A DNA stretch of 64,000 bases from an uncultured Planktomarina sp. GTDB lineage: Bacteria > Pseudomonadota > Alphaproteobacteria > Rhodobacterales > Rhodobacteraceae. Under the pieces are notes generated by a model that searched no databases, was not told the origin of the DNA, and saw only the letters and a list, made by a program, of their open reading frames with translations. The position numbers were made by a program, and so were the translations under genes. Shown in pieces: positions 9,101 through 18,979 of the stretch. The stretch lies in contig CAJJBP010000003.1 in the NCBI GenBank assembly GCA_905182425.1, positions 1 to 64,000 on the forward strand. The letters are read 5' to 3'. How positions within the stretch are numbered: position 1 is the first letter of the stretch; each line of letters opens with the position of its first letter.

Positions 9101-10225
9101 TTATTTCACCAGCGAGGCACCTTCTGAAAGACTTTTGAGTTTTGCGTAAGCAATGTCAGGATCGACGGCGCCAAAGCCTGCAAAAGTACCAAAGCCACAA
9201 TCAGAGCCTGCAACCACGCGATCAGCGCCAACGATCTCAACAAATCGACTGATCCTTTGAGCGACCAACTCGGGATGCTCAACAAAGTTTGTTGTGGTAT
9301 CAACGACCCCTGGTACAAGTACTTTGCTATTTGGTATTTCAGACTTTCGATCTCGGAACACAGTCCACTCATGTGCATGACGCGGGTTAGATGTTTCGAA
9401 TAAAAGATACTGTGCTTTCGCTGACATTAAGGTTGAGAAAACCTTATCCATGCTAATATCACAGCAGTGTGGGCCCTCATAATTACCCCAGCAGATATGA
9501 ATACGTACTTTTTCTTCAGGAATATTTTGCAAAGCATGGTTTAAAGCCTCAACGTGAGAAGCGGCCACTTTTATAAACTCATCATCACTTAAATCATTAA
9601 AGAGCATGTGGCGGGACAAGGCTAGATCGGGGCAATCAAGCTGTAAATCAAGACCAGAGGCCACGATAGTTTCATACTCCTCACGCATGGTATCGGCGAG
9701 GGCCGCCAAATACGCATCTCGGGTTTTATAGTGCGCATTTTGCAAGAATAAGGAAATTACACCGGGGGAGGCGGCGTTCATGAACGCGCGCTCAACACCG
9801 GAGCTTTTCATAGCAGCCTTTAAGTTTGAGATGTCTTTTTGTAACTCACCTTGGCCTTTGGATGAAATATCACTGGTGCACATCGGACGGGCATATTGAG
9901 GGGTTCCACCATCGTCCGCTAATCTTGCCAAAAAGCCAGGGAACATTTTTAAATCTGCAGGTGCATTGCGTGGGCTGTCACCAGAAAAACCATGATAACG
10001 ATCTTTTACATAGGTTGCGTAGGAGATTTTAGAGGTCTCTCCATCGCTCACGATATCAATGCCAGACTGAACTTGCTTTGCCACGGTGGTCATCACTGCG
10101 TCTGTCATCACGCCATCAAACTCTGCGGTGTCATAGGAACTTCCATTTTCCCGAGCAAAAATAAAATCTACAACTTCTTGACTGCGCGGTAAGCTTCCAA
10201 CATGGGATGTAAGAATTTTTGTCAC
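9101..10225 (-). CDS. MetE-like (UROD/methionine synthase II superfamily) zinc enzyme
   Basis: This 374-residue protein resembles the C-terminal catalytic domain of cobalamin-independent methionine synthase, without the N-terminal domain. It opens TKILTSHVGSLPRS. The zinc-binding pattern is kept: HICWGNYEG (His, Cys), LLFETSNPRHAHE (Glu) and AGSDCGF (Cys). Members of this short family activate thiols for alkyl transfer; some are methyltransferases and some, such as epoxyalkane:coenzyme M transferase, add a thiol to another electrophile. The start is taken as the GTG at 10225 because AAAGGAA lies 6 bases before it and it clears the upstream gene. It is the last gene of a long minus-strand cluster with sugar-type transporter genes, so a role in removing a methyl or alkyl group from an imported substrate is possible. 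That is inference. Confidence 0.75.
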   Translation of the reverse strand: MTKILTSHVGSLPRSQEVVDFIFARENGSSYDTAEFDGVMTDAVMTTVAKQVQSGIDIVSDGETSKISYATYVKDRYHGFSGDSPRNAPADLKMFPGFLARLADDGGTPQYARPMCTSDISSKGQGELQKDISNLKAAMKSSGVERAFMNAASPGVISLFLQNAHYKTRDAYLAALADTMREEYETIVASGLDLQLDCPDLALSRHMLFNDLSDDEFIKVAASHVEALNHALQNIPEEKVRIHICWGNYEGPHCCDISMDKVFSTLMSAKAQYLLFETSNPRHAHEWTVFRDRKSEIPNSKVLVPGVVDTTTNFVEHPELVAQRISRFVEIVGADRVVAGSDCGFGTFAGFGAVDPDIAYAKLKSLSEGASLVK

Positions 10226-10244
10226 AATATTTCCTTTGAATGTT

Positions 10245-11213
10245 TTAAGAGCCAATCCATGTTGGGCCAGCGGGATCGTCGTTTGAAAGCACCCGGTACA
10301 AGCTGACTTCTCCACTCATCGCCGGCGTTAGGACATGCTCAAAATTTTCAGGCAAAAGGCAGGTGTCCCCAGGATTAAGAGTGGCGCTTCCACCTTCCCA
10401 TGAGACCTTCCAATGTCCCCGCATGGGCATTAATACGACCGTATCCTTGAAGGTGAGATTTTCACCAGAAACGGAGCCTCGGGTTAGAAAATCAACTTCG
10501 AAACCGGGTTTGTCCTGCAGTATGCCTTCGGAACCAATTACCTTTGCTGATGCCTGATCGGCGAAGGCGATTAAATCATTATAACGTGCAACATGCCGCG
10601 GTATCAGATCTTGGGCCGAAGGTTCTGGTATGCGTGCTAATACATCTTTTGTTAGAACAGGCATTGGGGAAACGCTATCGGGCAAGGCTTTGCCTTGCTT
10701 TGTATCGTAAAGACGGCCGTTTTCCCCCAAGATTAAACCATGTTCCTGAGCGGTTTCGATCACCTGAGGTGCCCAGGTTACGCCCCCTCCAGCGTCATCC
10801 CCACCAAGAATAGCCATGATCATCCCGTAATCTATTCCAATGTTCTCAAATCCTCGGAAAATACCTGTAGGGATATTAATGATATCGCCCTCTTCCAAAA
10901 CAACTTCGCCCGCTGTTCCCCACCGTCCCCAAAAAAAACGCCAGCGGCCTTTTAGCACGAAGAAAACTTCAGCAGTGGTATGAATGTGTAATGAATTTCT
11001 ACATTTCGGGGGCTGGCCTGCAGCACCAATATTGAAGCCTGGAGTATCGCGTATGTGCACATGTTGATCGGTGCTTTCGCTGACACCCCCTCCAATTATG
11101 GTGAAGTTTTCTTTCTGATCGCTGCCGGGTGTATGTGCATCAATGAAGGCAGTTTTACACGGTGCTAAGTCGCCATAACGTACTATCCGCTTTTCCATTT
11201 CAATAGGTGTCAT
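10245..11213 (-). CDS. Bicupin protein of unknown function
   Basis: This is a protein of about 322 residues with two cupin barrels. The first has SLHIHTTAEVFFVLKGRWRF and GDIINIPTGIFRGFEN; the second has VVLMPMRGHWKVSWEGG and NPGDTCLLPENFEHVL. The first carries the metal-ligand pattern HxH...E; the second lacks clear His ligands. Cupin pairs of this form occur in dioxygenases and isomerases but the substrate is not evident. The start at 11213 follows GGGAGAAC, a strong ribosome site; a longer frame to 11252 lacks one. It precedes the MetE-like gene by 19 bases on the same strand. Confidence 0.7.
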   Translation of the reverse strand: MTPIEMEKRIVRYGDLAPCKTAFIDAHTPGSDQKENFTIIGGGVSESTDQHVHIRDTPGFNIGAAGQPPKCRNSLHIHTTAEVFFVLKGRWRFFWGRWGTAGEVVLEEGDIINIPTGIFRGFENIGIDYGMIMAILGGDDAGGGVTWAPQVIETAQEHGLILGENGRLYDTKQGKALPDSVSPMPVLTKDVLARIPEPSAQDLIPRHVARYNDLIAFADQASAKVIGSEGILQDKPGFEVDFLTRGSVSGENLTFKDTVVLMPMRGHWKVSWEGGSATLNPGDTCLLPENFEHVLTPAMSGEVSLYRVLSNDDPAGPTWIGS

Positions 11214-11368
11214 TTTTGTTCTCCCAATGAAGATTGAGTTGATAAGTGACAAATTGCGGAGCGTTCAAATTTTAGTAACTTAAACTGCCTGGCAATGAGC
11301 TGCGAATGGACAATACATTCCCGAGTTGAAGATTCGACTGTATCAATTTTTGGTAATGAATTCGTCAT

Positions 11369-12343
11369 TCAGTGATCACCAGATTGCATTAAAATTTGCT
11401 TCCAAATTGAAATATGATCAAACAAGGTCCATTCACGTCGCAGCCCGTAGGGACCAAACTCAGCATGGGTAAAGCCCATTATATAGACCTCTTTACCAGT
11501 CGGATGGCCAAACATGCCCCAGCCGTCGTGTTTGCCGTGTAAGGCCCACCGAATAGCTGCGCGGGGTGAGATCAAAGGATCTTCGCGCCCAATTTGATGT
11601 TCAATCGAGAATTTTGCGTTTGGAAATGATGAACGGAGGCCCATCCATAACTTTTCTGTATCTGCCCAGGAATGAACCGTTGTAGACGCTGGATGTTCAG
11701 TTTGTACTGCACGGTCATAGTCGGTTCGCACAACTGCAAAATCTTTTTCCATCATTCGGGTAAGAATATCAGACAATCGTTGACCCCATTCGTTTTCATT
11801 GCCTCGGCTTTTATAGGGACCGGGTATGTCGATTGATGGCGTAAATGGTTTTACGCAGTTCTCCGGCCCGCCTTCACGAGTAATGAGATCACGTGCAAAC
11901 TCTTTAGGGTCCATACCCAATTGCTTCACAATGCCGGCAGTGTCTCGAACTAACCACTCATCATTGATCTGATTATTGATTGCTGCACAATCCGCTATAG
12001 CGCGGATTACAAATTTTTTGCCAGTAGCAGGTCCAAAATACCCACCCCCTGTATGAGTGCCCATTGTTAATAATCGATGCGAGGATAAGAAACCTTCTTC
12101 ATCGTTGCCCGACCAAATTACATCTTCGCCGGTTAATTCACGGTCTGGAAACTCTGCAAGGGTTGCGAGTGTTCCGTTTATTGTATTTAGGTTTCCGACT
12201 GATAAACCTTCTGGGAAACGCATAGGGATGTCGTCTGAATAGTAGTGGTTTAATGTTGCAATTCCTCGACCCTCCCAAATTTCTTTGGTAATTCCTAAAA
12301 TGTAGTCTGGGAAATCTGTGAATCGATCTGAAAAACCCTTCAT
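11369..12343 (-). CDS. SnoaL-like two-domain protein (I)
   Basis: This protein of about 324 residues appears to have two NTF2/SnoaL-type alpha+beta barrels, roughly 1-140 and 190-324. Recognisable elements are WEGRGIATLNHYYSDDIPMRFP in the first and SIEHQIGRED...IRWALHGKH...GMFGHPTGKEVYIMGFTHAEF in the second, the pattern of ester cyclase/SnoaL sequences. SnoaL folds act as cyclases, isomerases, hydratases or dehydratases on small rings; the reaction here is unknown. The ATG at 12343 overlaps the lacI stop by ATGA and has GGAG before it, so I prefer it to the Met three codons upstream. It is one of four SnoaL-like genes in the locus. Confidence 0.65.
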   Translation of the reverse strand: MKGFSDRFTDFPDYILGITKEIWEGRGIATLNHYYSDDIPMRFPEGLSVGNLNTINGTLATLAEFPDRELTGEDVIWSGNDEEGFLSSHRLLTMGTHTGGGYFGPATGKKFVIRAIADCAAINNQINDEWLVRDTAGIVKQLGMDPKEFARDLITREGGPENCVKPFTPSIDIPGPYKSRGNENEWGQRLSDILTRMMEKDFAVVRTDYDRAVQTEHPASTTVHSWADTEKLWMGLRSSFPNAKFSIEHQIGREDPLISPRAAIRWALHGKHDGWGMFGHPTGKEVYIMGFTHAEFGPYGLRREWTLFDHISIWKQILMQSGDH

Positions 12344-13359
12344 GTGCTCCATCCTTCTGGTATTTTAGCTGACCCACGGATAATTAGTGGGCTTGAAATT
12401 TTTATATGCTGCGGTGCAACCTGTGGATCTCGAATTTTATTAATTATCAATTCGACAGATTGGGATACCATGAGGTTTGATCTCTGTCGTAGCGTGGTTA
12501 AATTATAGGCGGCCCAAGAGGCTGGTGGAACGTCATCATATCCAATGATGCTCACATCGTCAGGAACCCTCAGGCCCAACTCTGAGCGTAAGACATCCAT
12601 AACTGCAAATGCCATGTGATCAGTCGCTATGAACATGGCGTCTGGATGACGTGGTCCCGAAAATATATCGCGAGCAGCCTGTTTAGCTATATCGATTGAA
12701 AAGTCACCCAATGCATGAGCGAAAAGCTGTTTCCCGGCAAACGCGAGGCCGTCTCTAAAACCTGCCTCGCGGTCTCTTTGTGTTGAAGCGCCTTCCCAGC
12801 CTCCTAAATAGGAAATCCTTTGGTGGCCGCCTTGGATTAAAAAGCGAGCAGCAGTCAGTCCACCTTGGAAATTATCTGACGTAACCGCACTATGCGATTT
12901 CCCGTCTTGGGTTCGATTGAATAGCACAACTGGAACGCCCGCAGCTTCACAACGTGCTGTAAGATTACTTGAGATGCCGACGCTGGCGGTAATGATGCCA
13001 TCCACTTGATAATCAAGCAACTCTTCAATGACTTGCTCGGTCGACTGATGGTCATTCGACGCCATGAAAACAAGGACGTGATAACCCTCTTTTTGAAGTG
13101 CATTCGAAAGCTTTTCGAGTGCTGCTGGATAGAAATAATTGTCAAGATAAGCTACGATCAGGCCAATAATGCGGCTTTTCCCAGTAATCAGGGAGCGCGC
13201 TAACACATTCGGACGGTACCCGAGCTCGTTTGCTGCTGCACGTACTTTCAAGGCAGTTTTACTGCTTGCAGATGCACCAGGCGTAAATACCCGGCTCACA
13301 GCTGATTGGCTTACTCCAGCGCGTTTTGCAACTTGCATTGAGGTTATCTTTGTCATCAA
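12340..13359 (-). CDS. LacI-family transcriptional regulator (catabolic cluster)
   Basis: This 339-residue regulator has an N-terminal helix-turn-helix (MQVAKRAGVSQSAVSRVF, residues about 8-25), the hinge NVLARSLITGKSRIIG, and a periplasmic-binding-type ligand domain ending with the family signature DDVSIIGYDDVPPASW. It overlaps the SDR gene upstream and the SnoaL-like gene downstream by four bases each, so it is encoded inside the operon it probably controls. A LacI-type palindrome lies at 21377-21392 in the divergent promoter region at the head of the cluster. I infer repression relieved by the imported substrate or a metabolite. Confidence 0.93.
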   Translation of the reverse strand: MMTKITSMQVAKRAGVSQSAVSRVFTPGASASSKTALKVRAAANELGYRPNVLARSLITGKSRIIGLIVAYLDNYFYPAALEKLSNALQKEGYHVLVFMASNDHQSTEQVIEELLDYQVDGIITASVGISSNLTARCEAAGVPVVLFNRTQDGKSHSAVTSDNFQGGLTAARFLIQGGHQRISYLGGWEGASTQRDREAGFRDGLAFAGKQLFAHALGDFSIDIAKQAARDIFSGPRHPDAMFIATDHMAFAVMDVLRSELGLRVPDDVSIIGYDDVPPASWAAYNLTTLRQRSNLMVSQSVELIINKIRDPQVAPQHIKISSPLIIRGSAKIPEGWST

Positions 13360-14120
13360 TCAGCCGTCCAGCCACCATCAATGAGCATATGCGTTCCTGT
13401 CATTAGGGCACTTGCATCAGAAGCTAAATAAACAACGGCGCCCATAATATCGCTGACTTCACCTACACGGCCCAGTTTGATTTTCTCTTCAAGCCATTTT
13501 ACACGATCTGGATTGGCAAAAGTAGGCTCTGTCAGAGCGGTGCGCACAAAAGTTGGGCAGATTGTATTGACCCGGATCTTATAGGGTCCAAATTCAATTG
13601 CCATAGCTTTGGTGAAGCCTTCAACTGCGTGTTTAGTGGCGCAATAAACGGCCCGCTCAATACCGCCAACATGAGCCATTTGACTGGAGAGGTTTATCAA
13701 GCTGCCAGGTTTCTTCGCCGCAATAAGGGCTTTAGCCACCGATGTGGTCAAAAAGTATGCCCCTTTGGTATTGAGGTTTGCGACAGCATCATAATCTTCT
13801 TCGGTTGTCTCAATTGCCAAAGAATGAGCGGCTGTACCGGCTGAGTTTACTAAGATGTCGAATGGCCCTTCTGACGCGACCAATTTTTGAGTGGCTTTGA
13901 TATCCGAGACATCCATTGCTAAAGTGCCTGCCAATAGCCCCGCTTGTCTAAGCTGTGAGGCAGTTTCTTCCAACTTTTCTATGGAACGTGCTGCTAGCGT
14001 GACGGTAGCCCCCGCCTGAGCAAGAGCCACAGCACAACCTAATCCGATACCCGAAGAGGCGCCTGCTATCAGAGCCCTTTTGCCGTCTAACCGGAATGAT
14101 GGGGTTTTGGGTAAACTCAC
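13356..14120 (-). CDS. Short-chain dehydrogenase/reductase (SDR)
   Basis: This 254-residue classical SDR is an NAD(P)-dependent alcohol dehydrogenase or ketoreductase. Visible motifs are the cofactor loop GASSGIG (about residue 20), the structural NSAG motif, the catalytic Ser in INLSSQMAH and YCATKHA (Tyr and Lys), and IRVNTICP. The C-terminal HMLIDGGWTAD is typical. The substrate is not indicated by sequence; neighbours suggest oxidation of a hydroxyl on the transported compound. Four-base overlaps on both sides place it in a translationally coupled run. Confidence 0.92.
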   Translation of the reverse strand: MSLPKTPSFRLDGKRALIAGASSGIGLGCAVALAQAGATVTLAARSIEKLEETASQLRQAGLLAGTLAMDVSDIKATQKLVASEGPFDILVNSAGTAAHSLAIETTEEDYDAVANLNTKGAYFLTTSVAKALIAAKKPGSLINLSSQMAHVGGIERAVYCATKHAVEGFTKAMAIEFGPYKIRVNTICPTFVRTALTEPTFANPDRVKWLEEKIKLGRVGEVSDIMGAVVYLASDASALMTGTHMLIDGGWTAD

Positions 14121-15169
14121 AGCACACCCTCTTCTATTTCAATCCGCCCCACTAAGCGTGCTTTATTGAATTCACGCAAGCGAGCAAACACATCAACACC
14201 TAGCTGGGCATAAACATCCAGTAGATCAACCAGAACCCAATTTTCACGTATCAGATCACCTTCGACCCGCCAGAAATCCAGACTACGCATTGTTATCTCT
14301 TGCCCCGCAGGCGCGATTCCCAACCAACCATCGCCTGAAACAGTCATTTGCATATTGGGCCAACCTGTAGCCACGACATAAGGGCCGTCGCCGTAGAAAT
14401 GGCAGGTTAAGTTACCGGTTGATCCGCCACTACGGTCGGGTAGAGCGTTAAGGAATGGAATTTGATGCCAGTTGCGGAACCCCGAAAGGCCACGCGCCGT
14501 GCCGATGCCTGCCGGCCCATACCAGTTGATCCGGGGGTGCCAGTACTTCTTAGCCTGCATGATTTCAGGCCCGCCCTCTGCTGGGTGGCGAGAAAGATTG
14601 GTGAGCATCTTGATCACTACGTTCAGACTATGCGCGCCTTGCTCGATGGTACGCCGATTCGAATTTAATCCGTCCTGCGTTGCAGGACCTGGTATGAACA
14701 TCTCGCGCCCCAGGCTAGGAGACATTGGCCAAGCATTTGCTTGTAACATCAGCTCTGGCAAGTCCCAGATTGCCTGCATCTCAACTACCTTACCGTCTAT
14801 GACACGATAAAATTCATGGTAGCGCATATGAGCCAAATGACCTGTGGGTGGGATCTCAAGAAAGGGGCTGACAAAAGTGCCCACGTAGTGGCCCGCGCAG
14901 CCGATCCAATCGCGCCCGTCCTCATCTGTGCCTGCGCTGACAATCCAGCCGCGGCGCTCTAGATCGGGCAGTGCTGCTAGTAGAGGGGCGTAGGCAGTGT
15001 CATACAGCGCCTGAGGGCCAAACATCTCACCAAACGGGTAGCAAAGATTTATTGTCGCATCGGTTGCCATAAAGTCTATCAATGCTGATTGTACTGTAAC
15101 TGCGTCAAAGTCAGTCATGGCTAGACCCAAAGTCGCTATCTGCTTCCTTAGCGTCTCAGCGCTTGCCAT
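14117..15169 (-). CDS. SnoaL-like two-domain protein (II)
   Basis: This 350-residue protein has two tandem SnoaL/NTF2-like domains. Conserved-looking elements are HYVGTFVSPFLEIPPTGH...MRYHEFYRVIDGKVVEMQAIWD in the first and WYGPAGIGTARGLSGFRNWH...ITMRSLDFWRVEGDLIREN in the second. It is clearly a paralogue of the protein encoded at 21421-22497 (shared QPGPATHD/IPGPATQD linker, WWGPAGIG/WYGPAGIG, and a DFWR/DIYR...ENW ending). The function is unknown; the conserved His, Trp and Asp residues suggest a catalytic cavity. Its start abuts the stop of the dehydrogenase gene (TAATG). Confidence 0.7.
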   Translation of the reverse strand: MASAETLRKQIATLGLAMTDFDAVTVQSALIDFMATDATINLCYPFGEMFGPQALYDTAYAPLLAALPDLERRGWIVSAGTDEDGRDWIGCAGHYVGTFVSPFLEIPPTGHLAHMRYHEFYRVIDGKVVEMQAIWDLPELMLQANAWPMSPSLGREMFIPGPATQDGLNSNRRTIEQGAHSLNVVIKMLTNLSRHPAEGGPEIMQAKKYWHPRINWYGPAGIGTARGLSGFRNWHQIPFLNALPDRSGGSTGNLTCHFYGDGPYVVATGWPNMQMTVSGDGWLGIAPAGQEITMRSLDFWRVEGDLIRENWVLVDLLDVYAQLGVDVFARLREFNKARLVGRIEIEEGVL

Positions 15170-16479
15170 TATTCAGCCCCTTCGCCGTAAGGAACATTTT
15201 GTCCACCATACCTGCGTACACGCAGGTTGCACTGTTCGGCATGACCCACGAATCCTTCGAGTAAGCATAGGCGTGATCCATAAGATCCAATTTCTGCTGC
15301 GGCTGCATCGGTAGTAATTTTTTGGTAACTATGAGTTTTGAGAAACTTTCCAACCCAGAGCCCACCAGTATAGCGCCCAGCCTTTTTAGTCGGCAGGGTA
15401 TGATTGGTACCAATTACCTTATCACCATTAGCCACATTTGTGCGTGGCCCTAAGAACAAGGCTCCATAACAGGTCATCTTTTCTAAGAACCAATCATCAC
15501 GATCTGTCATTACCTGAACATGCTCTGATGCAATTTCGTCTGCAATTTTCAGCATTTCATCGTAAGTATCACACAAGATCACCTCGCCGTAATCCTGCCA
15601 TGATTTGCCTGCTGTATCTGCGGTTGGGAGGATTTGTAAAAGCCGATCAATTTCGGACATCGTGGCCAAGGCTAATTTCTCATTATTGGTCACCAAAACA
15701 GCTGGTGAATTATAGCCATGTTCGGCTTGTCCCAACAGATCCGTCGCGCATAGCTCGGCGTCTACAGTCTCGTCGGCAATGATCATAGTTTCAGTTGGGC
15801 CGGCAAAAAGATCAATCCCAACCCGACCGAACAACTGGCGTTTGGCTTCAGCGACAAAGGCATTTCCAGGACCAACCAACATATGCACGGGATCAATCGT
15901 TTCAGTGCCAATTGCCATGGCGCCCACAGCTTGAATGCCACCCATGATATAAATCTCGTGCGCACCACCAAAATGCATTGCGGCGATGACTGCTGAATTA
16001 GGCTTGCCGTTAAAGGGAGGGGTGCATGCAACAATACGCGGGACGCCAGCAATCGAGGCCGTTGCCACAGACATATGGGCTGAGGCCACCATTGGAAATT
16101 TTCCTCCTGGTACATAACAACCAACGGATTGAACAGGGATATTTTTATGCCCTAAGATCACTCCAGGCATAGTTTCAATCTCGATGTCTAGCATACTATC
16201 GCGCTGAGCTTGAGCAAAATTGCGCACCTGTTCTTGGGCAAACTTGATATCTGCTATCTCACGTTTGGATAGGTTGGCTACGAGATCGGAGATTTCTTGT
16301 TCAGTCAGTCGAAAATGATCGGGAGTGTAATTGTCGAATTTGGCTGAAAGATCACGTACCGCTGCATCTCCACGTGCTTCGATATCTATTAAAGTTTTTT
16401 CAACAACTGCCTTTATTTTGGCGTCATCTTGAGCCCGTTCCGCGTCTGGTTTACCGCGTTTTAAATAAGTAATAGCCAT
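15169..16479 (-). CDS. Histidinol-dehydrogenase-family enzyme (HpsN-like)
   Basis: This 436-residue NAD-dependent, zinc-containing dehydrogenase belongs to the HisD superfamily. The zinc ligands can be placed in LGQAEHG (Gln, His), [14 protein letters not shown] (Asp) and [10 protein letters not shown] (His); the catalytic Glu-His pair is in ASEHVQVM. HisD oxidises an alcohol twice to a carboxylate, and the sulfopropanediol dehydrogenase HpsN is a catabolic relative. Location among transporter and SDR genes, not his genes, argues for a catabolic alcohol-to-acid oxidation. The start overlaps the upstream SnoaL-like stop by one base. The real substrate is unknown. Confidence 0.85.
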   Translation of the reverse strand: MAITYLKRGKPDAERAQDDAKIKAVVEKTLIDIEARGDAAVRDLSAKFDNYTPDHFRLTEQEISDLVANLSKREIADIKFAQEQVRNFAQAQRDSMLDIEIETMPGVILGHKNIPVQSVGCYVPGGKFPMVASAHMSVATASIAGVPRIVACTPPFNGKPNSAVIAAMHFGGAHEIYIMGGIQAVGAMAIGTETIDPVHMLVGPGNAFVAEAKRQLFGRVGIDLFAGPTETMIIADETVDAELCATDLLGQAEHGYNSPAVLVTNNEKLALATMSEIDRLLQILPTADTAGKSWQDYGEVILCDTYDEMLKIADEIASEHVQVMTDRDDWFLEKMTCYGALFLGPRTNVANGDKVIGTNHTLPTKKAGRYTGGLWVGKFLKTHSYQKITTDAAAAEIGSYGSRLCLLEGFVGHAEQCNLRVRRYGGQNVPYGEGAE

Positions 16480-17011
16480 TAAGTATCCTTCGGTTTAGGC
16501 GCTTTTTTTTCATTGCGATCATAAGCTTCCCAGCCTTGGCCATTGAAGACATCTATTCCTAATTGTGCGAGCACATTTGGGAAGTCCACCATAACCCAAT
16601 TATCCACAATCTTTCCATTTTCGACTTTCCAAAAATCCATGTATCGGATTTCAATTTTTTTTTCAGTTGGAGCAACGCCCATAAATAGGCCGCTATGAAC
16701 AGCCTCTTGTCTTCCAAATGCAGCAGCCCATTCGCCCATGTAAAGCCGTGCTTCGTCAATACAAACTTTATCCGAGAAGGCAGCTTGAAAAGGTTTTTGC
16801 CAGTTGTCTTGAAATTCACGGACACCCTCTTTAGTGCCGCAACCTGTGTTGCCCATCCATCGGAAACCTTCACTAAAAAACTCACCAATATCACAATGCG
16901 GTGATCATTCAGGCCATCAACCATTCCCTCGATAACGGCGCGAGTTTCAGCAGTTTTTGACATATCTGTTTTTTTACTCAAAATGGCCTGGTCTGGTCTA
17001 GTTCTACTCAT
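16479..17011 (-). pseudogene. SnoaL-like single-domain protein (III), one frameshift
   Basis: This is a SnoaL/NTF2-like protein of about 160-175 residues. The N-terminal part (ETRAVIEGMVDGLNDHRI) and the rest (WMGNTGCGTKEGVREF to VLAQLGIDVFNGQGW) lie in different frames. Adding one base near 16895 restores a continuous GDIGEFFSEGFRWMGN segment, so a one-base deletion is the likely cause. The first possible start (17011) overlaps the permease stop; a Met at 16963 also fits. The ending resembles the second domain of the other SnoaL-like proteins here (IRYMDFWKVENGKIVDNW). Confidence 0.7.
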
Positions 17012-17889
17012 CCTTTAACTGCTCCTGCTGTTAATCCGCTTACGATTTGGCGTTGAAAAAACATTACTAATAAAAATAGGGGGACGGTTGCAGATACCAC
17101 TGCGGCAACGGCGAACATAACATTTCCCTCGGTCTGAGTTGTACCTAGGAAGCTAGCAATTTTTGGAACCATCGTCTGATTGCTTTGGCTCAGCAATGTA
17201 GCAGTGACAGTGAAGTCATTATAGGCGAGCAAAAATGAAAATAGCCCAGTGGTGATAACACCTGGCCACATTACAGGCACAATCACACGACGAAAAGCTT
17301 GAAAACGGGTGCAGCCGTCTACCATTGCGCTTTCGTCAAGATCTTTTGGAATATTAAGAAAGAAGCTGTGTAGCATCCATAAAGTAAAAGGCTGGTTTAT
17401 GGCGACCATTACAATAATTGCTGTAGGCAAATGGCCCCAAAGGTTCCATTCAAAAAATGGAAGCAGATAGCCTGATACGAGCGTAATATGGGGCATAGCT
17501 CGAAAGACCAATGCAAGCATCAGAAGGTAAAATGCGTATTTCTTACCTGAGCGAGCTAAAGCATATCCGCCCAATGTTCCCAAGGAAAGTGAGATAATAA
17601 CAACAGAAACTACTACGATTGTTGTATTTAAAGCTGCATGCCAAAATGCCTTTGTCACCCAAGCACCAAAATAGCCATCGCCTGTAAAGGCGGCTCCTGT
17701 TTCGGCTTGAGTTCGCACACCTTGTAATGCGTAGGTCCAATCTGCCTTCGAGAAAAAATCACCCTGGACTTTGAAGGAGCCCCACATTGTCCAAAGGAAT
17801 GGGAAGCCTGCAACGATGATCCAGCACAGCACAAAGAACCAAATGACAATCTTTTGTCCTATAGGACGGCGGTTAGCTAAATCTGTCAT
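17008..17889 (-). CDS. Sugar-type ABC transporter permease (MalG-like)
   Basis: This 293-residue inner-membrane permease of the carbohydrate uptake (CUT1) family has six hydrophobic spans. The EAA loop that docks the ATPase is visible as DESAMVDGCTRFQAFRRVI followed by VPVMWPG. An extracytoplasmic insert follows the first span. It pairs with the permease gene immediately upstream, where stop and start coincide at 17889. The solute is unknown. Confidence 0.92.
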   Translation of the reverse strand: MTDLANRRPIGQKIVIWFFVLCWIIVAGFPFLWTMWGSFKVQGDFFSKADWTYALQGVRTQAETGAAFTGDGYFGAWVTKAFWHAALNTTIVVVSVVIISLSLGTLGGYALARSGKKYAFYLLMLALVFRAMPHITLVSGYLLPFFEWNLWGHLPTAIIVMVAINQPFTLWMLHSFFLNIPKDLDESAMVDGCTRFQAFRRVIVPVMWPGVITTGLFSFLLAYNDFTVTATLLSQSNQTMVPKIASFLGTTQTEGNVMFAVAAVVSATVPLFLLVMFFQRQIVSGLTAGAVKG

Positions 17890-18920
17890 TATACGACCTT
17901 CCCTTTGAAGTCGCGCCAGGTTCTGAACAAGACGGGAATTAATAAAACTGCTACGCCCAAAATCGTGAGGACGGATGTAGCTCCGGCAGATCCGAAGAAG
18001 CTGCCCTCTCCACCTGCCAGGTCATTAAAAATTATCCATGACAGCGAGGTTGCATTTGCTTGAGCCGAAAAGCTTACAATGGGTTCGAAAACTCGGAAGT
18101 TATCCATCAGTTGAATAAGAGTTATGAATACTATCAAAGGTACTAAGTGGGGCACAACCACATAGCGCGTCCGCTCCCAGCGAGAGGCGCCGTCAATCAT
18201 CGCAGCTTCAATTGTATCCGCGGGAACTGTTTGAAGGCCTGCATAAAATATTATGAAGGCAAATGGCGCAGAGTGCCAAACACCGTAGACTATCAACATA
18301 ACCCAAGTCAGATTGGGTGAGGCTTTGAGTGATAAGTTTGGATCTTCAAGCAACCATTGTAAACTTGCACCCAGAATGCCTTCTGCATCAATCATCCAAA
18401 ATAAGATCAATGATCCAATCAGAGGCGTAACAATCATGGGTAGGAGCGACACAAAAATTGTTGGGCCTTTAATGTTTTTGGGTAGGCTGTTGACGCCCAA
18501 TGCTATACAAAACCCGAGCATCAAAACTAATGGTGTTACGACAAATGTGTAGGTGAGGGTGAATGCTAGGGCGCGGTAGAACGGTAAATTATAGATTTTT
18601 CTAAAATATGTACCCCAATTTGTACTGTCGTTCCAAGCTTGCGATAATTCTACAACCGCCAGGTGATTTCGGTTGTTGTAGGTGCCAAAGCCGTTGAACT
18701 TACCCAAAGGTTTTGCTTTCTTTAGTTCTGATGTGGCTTCAACATCAACCTGAACTTCCATCTTGCATCCGAATGGGCCACAGTTTTTGACCTCTGTAAG
18801 GACTGCTCCGTGTTCGATGTGCAAAGATTGAATAAATACTGAACCAATAGGCATCGCAATGAATAGCATCATCGTCACAAGTGACGGCAAAATAAACCAA
18901 AAGAATGTGTGGTTTTTCAT
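17889..18920 (-). CDS. Sugar-type ABC transporter permease (MalF-like)
   Basis: This 343-residue permease has an N-terminal membrane anchor, a periplasmic insertion of about 80 residues (NCGPFGCKMEVQVDVEAT and following, with two Cys), then the conserved membrane domain. The EAA loop reads EAAMIDGASRWERTRYVVV. It is the first permease after the binding-protein gene and is separated from it by a stable stem-loop, the common arrangement for giving more binding protein than permease. Confidence 0.92.
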   Translation of the reverse strand: MKNHTFFWFILPSLVTMMLFIAMPIGSVFIQSLHIEHGAVLTEVKNCGPFGCKMEVQVDVEATSELKKAKPLGKFNGFGTYNNRNHLAVVELSQAWNDSTNWGTYFRKIYNLPFYRALAFTLTYTFVVTPLVLMLGFCIALGVNSLPKNIKGPTIFVSLLPMIVTPLIGSLILFWMIDAEGILGASLQWLLEDPNLSLKASPNLTWVMLIVYGVWHSAPFAFIIFYAGLQTVPADTIEAAMIDGASRWERTRYVVVPHLVPLIVFITLIQLMDNFRVFEPIVSFSAQANATSLSWIIFNDLAGGEGSFFGSAGATSVLTILGVAVLLIPVLFRTWRDFKGKVV

Positions 18921-18948
18921 GATGAAAGCCTATTAGAAATATTAGTTT

Positions 18949-18970
18949 GGGAAGGGGTAAACCCCTTCCC
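18949..18970 (-). terminator. Intercistronic stem-loop after the binding-protein gene
   Basis: A perfect nine-base stem (GGGAAGGGG at 18949-18957, CCCCTTCCC at 18962-18970) with a four-base loop sits 9 bases past the binding-protein stop. There is no T-run, so it more likely protects the upstream mRNA or attenuates transcription than fully terminates it. Confidence 0.8.
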
Positions 18971-18979
18971 AAGAAATCC

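Noticed and set aside
9101-10225. Reading the MetE-like enzyme as true methionine synthase or as proven epoxyalkane:CoM transferase
   Set aside because: Zinc ligands fit the whole superfamily; no folate-domain, CoM-synthesis or epoxide genes are present to decide.
15169-16479. Calling the HisD-like gene hisD or hpsN
   Set aside because: No his genes and no sulfolactate or sulfonate-transport genes accompany it; both names would overstate the evidence.
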